Positions 1 through 5,532 of a DNA stretch of 5,532 nucleotides are shown here, piece by piece; the stretch's first letter is position 1; each line of letters starts with the position of its first letter. Made by a program: the position numbers and the translations under genes. The stretch covers positions 1 to 5,532 of the forward strand of contig JAQVKB010000090.1 in NCBI GenBank assembly GCA_028694875.1, written 5' to 3'. Source of the DNA: Candidatus Izemoplasmatales bacterium. GTDB taxonomy: Bacteria; Bacillota_I; Bacilli_A; Izemoplasmatales; Hujiaoplasmataceae. Below the pieces are notes generated by a model. The model worked only from the letters and a program-made list of their open reading frames with translations. It made no database searches and was not told the DNA's origin.

Positions 1-55
1 GAATCAAGAATCGCGGGTGTATCACGCTAAGTAGACTTTTCCTACGTGTCATAGA

Positions 56-84
56 GTGACTTTTCGAGCCGAAGATGCCATAAT
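56..84 (+). promoter_or_regulatory. Promoter of the membrane-linked XRE regulator gene
   Basis: A candidate sigma-A promoter. The -35 is GTGACT (56-61, four of six consensus bases), followed by a 17-base spacer and a -10 of CATAAT (79-84, five of six). A TG one base before the -10 (76-77) makes it an extended -10. The predicted start near 91 lies just before the ribosome binding site. A short dyad, GTCA-5-TGAC (48-60), overlaps the -35 and could be an operator, but it is weak. Assigned by eye only. Confidence 0.55.
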
Positions 85-99
85 GAAGCATGAGGTGAT

Positions 100-738
100 A
101 TGATGAATATGAACGAATTGATTCGATCTAAACGGAGAGAGATGAATTTGACCCAACAAGAATTAGCAGACCTGCTTTTTGTCAGCCCGAAAACGATTTC
201 CAAATGGGAAACCGGAAGAGGAATGCCTGAAGTCGGTATGATTGCGAAAATCGCAAGTGTCCTTTCGCTTTCCGCAGACCAAATGCTTGGCTCCATTTCC
301 GAACAGTCCACCACCGCGGAGGACGTTTTCCCTGAAAAAAGACGACGCGCCACTTTGGTATCCATTTCGATCATGCTTTCTGGAATAGCATTGATGGCCG
401 TCGGTATGGCTTTGTTGAAAAGCAGAAGCGATTCTTTCCTTGTTTGGTTTGTCCTAGGTGGGCTTCTGATGGTTTTTTCCATCACGAGCTTTTTTGTCCT
501 TGAATCTAGCGCGATTTCTACTATGTCGTCCCGACAAAGAAGCGATATTGCTTCAGGACGGATGAAAATGTTAATCCTGTGGTATGTCATCGCCTTGCTT
601 GCGCCAATACTATATTTGTTTCTTGGCGACACCGAAGCCTATGATGTCGAAGAAATCTATTTGGCAAGTGCCATGATTGCGGCTGCCATCACGATTGTCT
701 TTGTTTTGGGAGCCTTGCTTCTGCGAATCAAAAAATAG
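100..738 (+). CDS. XRE-family HTH regulator with four-helix membrane domain
   Basis: A DNA-binding regulator probably tethered to the membrane. Residues about 6-63 form a Cro/C1-type helix-turn-helix domain, recognisable from LTQQELADLLFVSPKTISKW (17-36) followed by ETGRGMP. A short charged linker ending in KRRR (80-83) leads to four hydrophobic segments at about 86-106, 113-134, 157-175 and 186-208, and the protein ends in RIKK. No catalytic or sensor motif is visible in the membrane part, so the signal and the target genes are unknown. The GAGGTG at 92-97 lies only 2 bases from ATG 100 but 5 from the in-frame ATG at 103, so 103 is the more likely start; ATG 109 is also possible. The gene ends with TAG. 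It has its own promoter, and no clear terminator lies before yerC, so some read-through is possible. The HTH call is firm. The membrane topology is inferred from hydrophobicity. Confidence 0.9.
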   Translation: MMNMNELIRSKRREMNLTQQELADLLFVSPKTISKWETGRGMPEVGMIAKIASVLSLSADQMLGSISEQSTTAEDVFPEKRRRATLVSISIMLSGIALMAVGMALLKSRSDSFLVWFVLGGLLMVFSITSFFVLESSAISTMSSRQRSDIASGRMKMLILWYVIALLAPILYLFLGDTEAYDVEEIYLASAMIAAAITIVFVLGALLLRIKK

Positions 739-753
739 GCACACCACGCCCCC

Positions 754-782
754 TTTCCAAAATAAAACATTCATGCTATAAT
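754..782 (+). promoter_or_regulatory. Extended -10 promoter of yerC
   Basis: The -10 is a perfect TATAAT (777-782), preceded by TGC to give an extended -10 (TG at 774-775). A weaker -35, TTTCCA (754-759), matches four of six consensus bases at a 17-base spacing. Transcription should begin near 789, directly at the ribosome binding site GAGGTG (790-795), which lies 7 bases before the ATG. Confidence 0.7.
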
Positions 783-802
783 GGGACGAGAGGTGATGTT
801 GT

Positions 803-1102
803 ATGAGCTATCGTTCGAAATTCGGAAGCGATGATATCGAGTTGCTATTCGACGCAATCCTAAAACTCAAGGATAAAGAAGAGTGTTATCGTTTTTTTGA
901 AGATTTATGCACCATCAAAGAAATTCAAGATATGGGACAACGTATGCGCGTTGTCAAAATGTTGGATGCTGGCGTTCCTTATCAAGCGATTTCCTTACAA
1001 ACCCACGCCTCGACCGCCACGATTAGCCGCGTTAACAAGTCACTTCATTATGGCGCAGACGGCTATCGAATGGTCCTCGAAAAACTGAAAGACAAACAAT
1101 GA
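803..1102 (+). CDS. yerC: YerC/YecD family TrpR-like DNA-binding protein
   Basis: A small (99 aa) member of the TrpR superfamily, close to Bacillus subtilis YerC from memory. The family signature is clear: KDKEECYRFFEDLCT (23-37), then a Q-rich helix around MGQRMRVVKML (44-54), then a helix-turn-helix at about 58-81 containing ASTATISRVNKSL (69-81), and the typical LHYGADGY (81-88). Length matches the family. It lacks the tryptophan repressor context, so a tryptophan ligand should not be assumed; the family's ligand and targets are poorly defined. The start is set by GAGGTG at 790-795, 7 bases upstream. The stop is TGA, and a terminator hairpin begins inside the stop codon. With its own promoter and terminator, the gene looks monocistronic, unlike a member of the transporter operon that follows. 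Confidence 0.93.
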   Translation: MSYRSKFGSDDIELLFDAILKLKDKEECYRFFEDLCTIKEIQDMGQRMRVVKMLDAGVPYQAISLQTHASTATISRVNKSLHYGADGYRMVLEKLKDKQ

Positions 1103-1129
1103 CGGTTGGATGACAACCGTTTTCATTTC
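1102..1129 (+). terminator. Intrinsic terminator after yerC
   Basis: A perfect 7-bp stem, ACGGTTG (1102-1108) with CAACCGT (1114-1120), has a 5-base loop GATGA and is followed by a T-rich tract (TTTCATTTCATTT). The stem starts at the last base of the yerC stop codon. It should separate yerC from the transporter operon. Confidence 0.75.
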
Positions 1130-1147
1130 ATTTCTACGCTTTTATAC

Positions 1148-1176
1148 TTTACAATACTAAAGCGATAAAGTATAAT
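1148..1176 (+). promoter_or_regulatory. Strong promoter of the amino-acid ABC operon
   Basis: The -35 is TTTACA (1148-1153, five of six), followed by a 17-base spacer and a perfect TATAAT -10 (1171-1176). The predicted start is near 1183, and the ribosome binding site GAGGTG is at 1185-1190, 7 bases before ATG 1198. The leader would be about 15 bases, too short for a riboswitch or attenuator, so any regulation must act on the promoter itself, at a distance, or after transcription. Confidence 0.8.
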
Positions 1177-1197
1177 GGTGCACAGAGGTGAAACAAG

Positions 1198-1989
1198 ATG
1201 AAAAAACTAGCATTATTGATGATGAGCATGATGGCGGTATTTGCACTGTCCGCATGCACCTCCGATACGGAGACAAGCTCTTGGGATACAATCCAAGAAC
1301 GAGGATATTTTATTGTAGGACTCGATAACACGTTCGCACCGATGGGATTTGTGGATGACTTTGGCGATTTGGTTGGGTTTGATGTCGACTTGGCAAAAGA
1401 AGTTGCCAATCGACTCGGTGTCGATGTTCAATTCTTACCGATTGAGTGGGATTCCAAAGTGTTGGAACTCAATGCCAAAACGATTGATATGATTTGGAAC
1501 GGTTTGACCATTACCGACGCGAGACAATTGGAGATGACATTCTCGGAACCTTATCTCGCAAACAAACAAATCGTGATTACAGCGGGTGGATCTTCCATTG
1601 ATACGATTGCGGATTTGGCGGGTTTGAAAGTAGGGGTTCAAATCTCGAGTGCCGCGGAAGAAGCGGTCAACGCCAATGCGATTGTGGATTCGTTGGGCGA
1701 ACTTGTTCAATACGATTCCTACGATCAAGCATTACTTGATCTGAAAAATGGTGTGATTGATGCGGTCGTCATGGATGAAATCATGGGTCGTTATATGATT
1801 TCTCAAACGTCGGATTCCTTCCAAATCGCCAGTGAAGATTTTGGTGATGAAGAATACGGCATCGGCTTCCGTTTGGGAGATACCGACCTCGCGGAAATGT
1901 TCAATAGCGCACTTCAAGCGATGCGTGATGATGGAACGGCAGCGGAAATATCCATCACTTGGTTTGGAGAGGACATTTTCCTCGACTAA
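1198..1989 (+). CDS. Amino-acid ABC transporter substrate-binding lipoprotein (family 3)
   Basis: The extracytoplasmic receptor of a polar amino-acid ABC importer. It captures the substrate outside the membrane and delivers it to the permease encoded next. Residues 1-19 are a lipoprotein signal peptide with lipobox LSAC, so C20 should be lipidated. A short linker leads to a bacterial solute-binding family 3 fold: GYFIVGLDNTFAPMGF (36-51), GFDVDLAKEVANRLG (60-74), then GLTITDARQ (102-110), in which R109 occupies the position that usually binds the ligand carboxylate. D193 in DAVVMDE occupies the usual amino-group site. Total length of 263 aa is normal for the family. These residues support an L-amino acid as ligand but do not identify which one. 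The signal sequence and SD at 1185-1190 fix the start. The stop is 3 bases before the permease ATG. Confidence 0.93.
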   Translation: MKKLALLMMSMMAVFALSACTSDTETSSWDTIQERGYFIVGLDNTFAPMGFVDDFGDLVGFDVDLAKEVANRLGVDVQFLPIEWDSKVLELNAKTIDMIWNGLTITDARQLEMTFSEPYLANKQIVITAGGSSIDTIADLAGLKVGVQISSAAEEAVNANAIVDSLGELVQYDSYDQALLDLKNGVIDAVVMDEIMGRYMISQTSDSFQIASEDFGDEEYGIGFRLGDTDLAEMFNSALQAMRDDGTAAEISITWFGEDIFLD

Positions 1990-1992
1990 TCC

Positions 1993-2637
1993 ATGGATTA
2001 TTTGATTCAAACGGCGGAGTATTTACTTGGGGGGGCCTGGGTCTCGACAAAGATCTTCTTTGTTACCCTGGCCTTTTCGTTTCCGCTTGGCATCGCGATC
2101 GCCGTCGCGGCGCGAACGAAATGGACCTTATTGACCAAGTTCATTCGATTTTATACTTGGTTGTTTCGAGGCACTCCCTTAATGTTACAATTATTCTTCT
2201 TTATGTATGGACTTCCTGCGATTGGGATTATGGTCGATCGCATGATGGTCGCCTATGTAGGGTTTGTCCTGAACTATGCGGCGTATTTCACGGAAATTCT
2301 TCGTGCGGGGATTGAATCCACACCGAAAGACCAGTTTGAAGCTTCTGCGGTAGAAGGCGCAAGGTTTCTACAGACTTATCGATTTGTGGTGCTACCACAA
2401 GCGATTCGAAAAGAACTTCCAACGATTACCAATGAAGTGATTACTTTAATCAAAGATACCGCACTAGTCACTGTCATTGCCATTTCCGACATTTTACGGA
2501 ATGTGAAAGAGGTTGTTTCCAGAGATTTTACGGTTTCTCCCTTCTTCCTTGCGGCTGCGTTTTATCTGACATTTTCCTTTGTGATTGTTTCTATACTCAG
2601 GAAAACCGAAAAGAAGTATGACTTTCTCGATGCATAA
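1993..2637 (+). CDS. Amino-acid ABC transporter permease (HisM/GlnP type)
   Basis: A membrane-spanning subunit of a polar amino-acid ABC importer, working with the preceding binding protein. The His/Glu/Gln/Arg permease signature is present: FRGTPLMLQLFFFMYGLP (58-75), then the cytoplasmic EAA loop EASAVEGARFLQTYRFVVLP (116-135), which docks on the ATPase, then the conserved IKDTAL (153-158). Hydrophobic segments lie near 16-39, 62-80, 84-105 and 185-203, with another around 140-165. Length of 214 aa is typical, so it probably works as a homodimer. No good SD lies at the normal distance from the ATG; GGAGAGGA at 1966-1973 is about 20 bases away and partly within a small hairpin, so coupling to translation of the upstream gene is likely. 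No ATP-binding gene follows before the terminator. Confidence 0.93.
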   Translation: MDYLIQTAEYLLGGAWVSTKIFFVTLAFSFPLGIAIAVAARTKWTLLTKFIRFYTWLFRGTPLMLQLFFFMYGLPAIGIMVDRMMVAYVGFVLNYAAYFTEILRAGIESTPKDQFEASAVEGARFLQTYRFVVLPQAIRKELPTITNEVITLIKDTALVTVIAISDILRNVKEVVSRDFTVSPFFLAAAFYLTFSFVIVSILRKTEKKYDFLDA

Positions 2638-2668
2638 AAAAATCGCCTGTTTTGAAGAGGCGATTTTT
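2638..2668. terminator. Bidirectional terminator between convergent operons
   Basis: An 11-bp perfect inverted repeat, AAAAATCGCCT (2638-2648) and AGGCGATTTTT (2658-2668), has a 9-base loop and A/T-tracts on both sides. It therefore gives a stem followed by U-rich RNA in either direction. It begins immediately after the permease stop codon (2635-2637) and ends 7 bases before the stop of the minus-strand gene (2676-2678), so it can serve both operons. Confidence 0.88.
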
Positions 2669-2675
2669 GTTTATC

Positions 2676-4181
2676 TTATTTGCGACCGTTCCTTCTTTGG
2701 GGAAAAGGAAGTGCTATCAAACCGAGGGAAAGAACAACCAATTTTGGTGTAGCAAGAAGCGCCATCGTATTGAAAGCGAGATGATAACTTTCCTCAAAAC
2801 GGTAGACACCCGACTTCGTCACAAGCACATTTCCAAATTCGGTCGCATAGATTCGATTGAAGAGACCGGGCAGTCTGACGGTGTAAACTTCTCCGTCCGA
2901 CATCCTTACTTCGAGATAACGAATGGTAGTACCATCCAGAAAAAGTAATTCTCTATCTTCTGAATTGATGACGCATGGGACAATTTCCGCATAACTCGTG
3001 GTAATTGAAGGATCACCAAATAACGCATCCGTATCAATCCCTCTCATTGGGAAATACTCCCCTGTGGTATCTTCCACGAAGGAGGAGTCATAGGCTCTGA
3101 TTTGATCATAGGTGGCATCGTAGTCCAAATAGTATAAGGTGCCACTAAGCGTATAGGGAATATATCCACTCACCAAGATGCTGTCCGAACCTTCTGTTAG
3201 AACCAAACCCTCTTCGGTTTCAATGTAGACCGAATCCATTATTTGAACACGCCAGACATTTTCTTTCTGGTAAACAATATGGACGGTTTGCGACGCCAAA
3301 CCTTCGGAGGTCGCGACATCTCCTGTGTAAAGATAGTCTGCACCGTTTTCGTCCATCCGAATAAGCACTTTCGGGTCTGAATAATACGCTGCTTGATCTG
3401 AAATGCTCCAGTCGACAGAACTGAATTTGAAGAAACCTCCGAACATGAACTCCGCCAAAGTAGTCATTTTGTTTGATGAAGCATCAATTTGGATGAGCTG
3501 ATAACGGGTTATCATTGGTGATCCTGATTCCAAGAGAATGTATGTAAAGTTCCCGCTTTCGTAATATAGTGACATTACGTGTGATTCATTCGATAAAGAC
3601 GCTATTTTTTCGAGATCCGGCGAGGGGGTGAAAAGCGCGTTTTGGTGAACCGAAATCGAATCCTCCAAACCCAAATCCCGCCAGACTACACTGTAGGTTA
3701 TGAAAGATAACAATGGAATCAATACCAGCAAAATACCGATATTCGTATACCTGACATGACGATTCCAATACTTGTTTCGAAGAATCCACAACGATTGGAT
3801 CATCACGACAAGGATTATTTGTATGGCCATATGAAGTTGCGGAAACCATGAAAATAGGACTGCCCAAGGAAGAATCCACATCAAAGAAATGAATATCGAG
3901 CGCAACATTTCCGCAGTCTCTATTTCGAAGCGCCAATGTGGATTTTCATCATCGCGTAGAAAAATCAACTTCTTAAGAGCGAACAAGACAACCGTCGCGA
4001 TGGCGCCATAGACAAGCCAACTGGACCATTTGTTTCCAAAAAATAGCAACACATCAATGGTAAAGGCAATCGACACCGACAAAGCCATTTCAAAAAGACG
4101 ATTTTTCCAAGAGGTTTTGGAATCGAACCATCGCCAAACAGCGACGATGAGCATCGCTCCACCCAACAAGAAGATACTCAT
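2676..4181 (-). CDS. Hypothetical 7-helix membrane protein with large extracytoplasmic beta-rich region
   Basis: I do not recognise the family of this 501 aa protein. Hydrophobic segments lie at about 3-19, 30-49, 53-74, 95-113, 117-135 and 146-166. A region of roughly 300 residues (168-470), poor in hydrophobic stretches and rich in short beta-like strands with aromatic and Asp/Gly/Ser turns, follows. A last membrane segment sits at about 474-494, with a basic tail (RRNGRK). Basic residues cluster in the loops after helices 1, 3 and 5 and at the C-terminus; by the positive-inside rule this places the large region outside and the C-terminus inside. The repeated strand-turn texture resembles a beta-propeller, but no repeat consensus is clear. 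The start is strongly supported: GGAGGTG lies 5 bases upstream, and ATG overlaps the upstream stop in an ATGA. It is second in a coupled pair and ends at the shared terminator. A sensor, surface-binding or envelope role is possible but unproven. Confidence 0.85.
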   Translation of the reverse strand: MSIFLLGGAMLIVAVWRWFDSKTSWKNRLFEMALSVSIAFTIDVLLFFGNKWSSWLVYGAIATVVLFALKKLIFLRDDENPHWRFEIETAEMLRSIFISLMWILPWAVLFSWFPQLHMAIQIILVVMIQSLWILRNKYWNRHVRYTNIGILLVLIPLLSFITYSVVWRDLGLEDSISVHQNALFTPSPDLEKIASLSNESHVMSLYYESGNFTYILLESGSPMITRYQLIQIDASSNKMTTLAEFMFGGFFKFSSVDWSISDQAAYYSDPKVLIRMDENGADYLYTGDVATSEGLASQTVHIVYQKENVWRVQIMDSVYIETEEGLVLTEGSDSILVSGYIPYTLSGTLYYLDYDATYDQIRAYDSSFVEDTTGEYFPMRGIDTDALFGDPSITTSYAEIVPCVINSEDRELLFLDGTTIRYLEVRMSDGEVYTVRLPGLFNRIYATEFGNVLVTKSGVYRFEESYHLAFNTMALLATPKLVVLSLGLIALPFPQRRNGRK

Positions 4182-5532
4182 GATTTCACCTCCAATTGGA
4201 AACGAGAAAGATTACGATCCACCAACAAAACGAAACCTAAGACAAAAATACACAGCACGGGTGATGCTAGGTAATTCGAACCCGTCATCACATAATCCGA
4301 CGGATGTTGCGTATTCAACAAAGACAAAACGTTTTCCGTTTCATCGTATTCGGCAATCACTTCTCCTGAAATGCATATTTCATCGTAAGAAACGTCCAGT
4401 TGATAAGATTTGGTATGAATCGTGTCATAAATTTGAATGGAATCCTCAAACAATAGATAATCCATATCCTGAAGGAATAAGTATCCTCTGAGAGAGTCGT
4501 CTACATTCGAATAAGTTCGTAAAGTGGAAAAATCCGCTGCGCCATCGACAAATAATGAAATCCTCATCAAATTTTGTGAAGGGGTTGACGCAATCAAACC
4601 ATGATTGTAATACACATAGGTGCCTTTGTTCACGTGATAGGTCAAAGCTACATAGGCGGAATTTTCTTTGTATAGAAGGAAATCTGTGTTCTGAGCAATC
4701 ATGACATTGCCAGATTCAACACTTGGGGTCATCGTTTCCACAGAAAAAGAATAGGCATCAAGTTCATGGCTTGGTTTGTCCGTATAAGTTTCGAGGATTA
4801 GTCCTAGGTAACGATCAATTCGAAGGCGTGCAACTTGTCCATTCACGATGGTGTAGAAGTCGGATTCGGAAATATTGCTCTTGGTGAAGGGCGACAAACC
4901 CGTGTTTATCATCCCAACGATTCTTGTCGATTCGCCTTCTTGGGACAAATGGTATACCGAAACAATCTGGCTACGCTCTTCGTCTGTTGTAGAGGAGATA
5001 GCCAAAGAGGGATCGCTGACAGCATAGTACAAGTCCCGTCCCCCATTAAAGTATCCTTGAATCCCGTCCGGAACGGGCAGGGATTGTTCGATCTCACCGT
5101 CGGAATTCAACACAAGGACGTGAGAAGAAGTGGCGATGCAAGTATTTTCACCCAGCAAATACAATCCAAAAAATGTTTCATTCTTTTCGAGTGTGATGGT
5201 ATTTGAAACATTGGTCTTCCAAGTATAAAGCGGATTCCCTTCAAGAACATCGGGTCGAGAAACCAATACCAAAAATTTGGAGAGAAATATGGTGAATGCG
5301 ATCACCAACATCATCCATGAATAAGCCCCAATTTTGTCTTTTCGGAAATCAAGATTCACTGTCGCAAGAGGTTTCAGTAAATAGAACAACGTGGTTGTCG
5401 TAAAACTAATGAGGTAACTCCAAATTTGATTCGGTATTGAGAATATGAGAATAGAAGAAGCAAATATTACGGTTGAAAAAACAAAACTGAAAAACCATTG
5501 ATTCGCTTCGATAGTCTTTCCATCTTCGTTAT
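4178..5532 (-). CDS. Hypothetical membrane protein with extracytoplasmic region, N-terminus beyond window
   Basis: A partial gene. The frame stays open from the stop at 4178-4180 to the window edge, giving 450 visible residues. A TTG at 5389 would give 403 aa, but it has no SD, and the 47 codons upstream are uninterrupted, hydrophobic and protein-like (WFFSFVFSTVIFASSILIF), so the real start lies off the right edge. Visible membrane segments are at about 12-32, 36-55 and 69-91 of the partial protein. A beta-rich extracytoplasmic region of about 325 residues follows, then one C-terminal segment (about 420-438) and a short tail. A basic stretch, DFRKDK, before the third segment fits an outside location for the large region. 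The layout mirrors that of the downstream protein. I do not recognise the family; a Yip1-like membrane part is a weak possibility. It overlaps the next gene by 4 bases, and the promoter is outside the window. Confidence 0.8.
   Translation of the reverse strand, partial: NEDGKTIEANQWFFSFVFSTVIFASSILIFSIPNQIWSYLISFTTTTLFYLLKPLATVNLDFRKDKIGAYSWMMLVIAFTIFLSKFLVLVSRPDVLEGNPLYTWKTNVSNTITLEKNETFFGLYLLGENTCIATSSHVLVLNSDGEIEQSLPVPDGIQGYFNGGRDLYYAVSDPSLAISSTTDEERSQIVSVYHLSQEGESTRIVGMINTGLSPFTKSNISESDFYTIVNGQVARLRIDRYLGLILETYTDKPSHELDAYSFSVETMTPSVESGNVMIAQNTDFLLYKENSAYVALTYHVNKGTYVYYNHGLIASTPSQNLMRISLFVDGAADFSTLRTYSNVDDSLRGYLFLQDMDYLLFEDSIQIYDTIHTKSYQLDVSYDEICISGEVIAEYDETENVLSLLNTQHPSDYVMTGSNYLASPVLCIFVLGFVLLVDRNLSRFQLEVKS
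4187..4193 (-). promoter_or_regulatory. Strong ribosome binding site inside the upstream gene
   Basis: On the minus strand, GGAGGTG lies inside the 3' end of the upstream coding region, 5 bases before the ATG at 4181-4179. The ATG overlaps the upstream TGA (4180-4178) as ATGA. This decides the start of the 501 aa protein and indicates translational coupling. Confidence 0.85.

Noticed and set aside
13..27. Imperfect inverted repeat GCG...CGC near the left edge as a terminator of an upstream gene
   Set aside because: The stem is only 3 bp with mismatches, and no T-tract follows.
42..632. A 196-codon open frame on the minus strand opposite the XRE regulator gene
   Set aside because: It lies entirely opposite a well-supported gene with a recognisable HTH. 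Its translation shows no domain or coherent hydrophobic pattern, and no SD was seen for it.
739..760. Terminator after the XRE regulator gene
   Set aside because: The C-rich stretch has no usable stem and no T-tract; read-through into yerC cannot be excluded.
1103..1197. Possible riboswitch or attenuator upstream of the amino-acid transport operon
   Set aside because: The promoter at 1148-1176 leaves only about 15 bases of leader. The sole hairpin here belongs to yerC termination.
1435..2010. Minus-strand open frames opposite the binding-protein gene
   Set aside because: They mirror codons of a strongly conserved family 3 binding protein and have no independent start signals or motifs.
2652..2948. 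A plus-strand open frame after the terminator
   Set aside because: It begins inside the terminator loop, lies antisense to the end of the 501 aa protein and has no promoter or SD.
4030..4491. A 153-codon open frame on the plus strand across the junction of the two membrane-protein genes
   Set aside because: Antisense to two coupled genes with clear topology and a strong SD. The product is basic and unstructured-looking, with no family features.

Overview
The window looks like chromosomal DNA from a low-to-moderate GC Gram-positive lineage (Bacillota, possibly a walled relative of the Mollicutes such as Izemoplasmatales or Acholeplasmatales; the finer placement is a guess). The evidence is strong GAGGTG-type ribosome binding sites, near-consensus sigma-A promoters, a lipoprotein signal with a lipobox, a Firmicutes-type YerC protein, and the standard code with TGA used as a stop (yerC and the last minus-strand gene). 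No mobile element, tRNA, rRNA or CRISPR array is visible.

Left part, plus strand: (1) an XRE-type helix-turn-helix regulator fused to four membrane segments (100-738); (2) yerC, a TrpR-superfamily repressor-like protein (803-1102), closed by a hairpin terminator; (3) a two-gene amino-acid ABC import operon, with a family 3 lipoprotein binding protein (1198-1989) and its inner-membrane permease (1993-2637). No ATPase gene follows. Each of the three transcription units has its own promoter, with the Shine-Dalgarno sequence starting only 7-8 bases after the -10 box, so the leaders should be extremely short.

Right part, minus strand: two overlapping, translationally coupled genes (about 4178-5532 and 2676-4181) encode large membrane proteins of no family I recognise. 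Both have N-terminal membrane helices, a beta-rich extracytoplasmic region of about 300 residues and one C-terminal membrane helix. The first gene of the pair runs off the right edge, and its true N-terminus is not in the window. The two convergent blocks meet at a shared bidirectional terminator (2638-2668).

Nothing in the sequence directly ties the left and right blocks together. The most likely undescribed content is the coupled membrane-protein pair. The import operon needs an ATPase from elsewhere.
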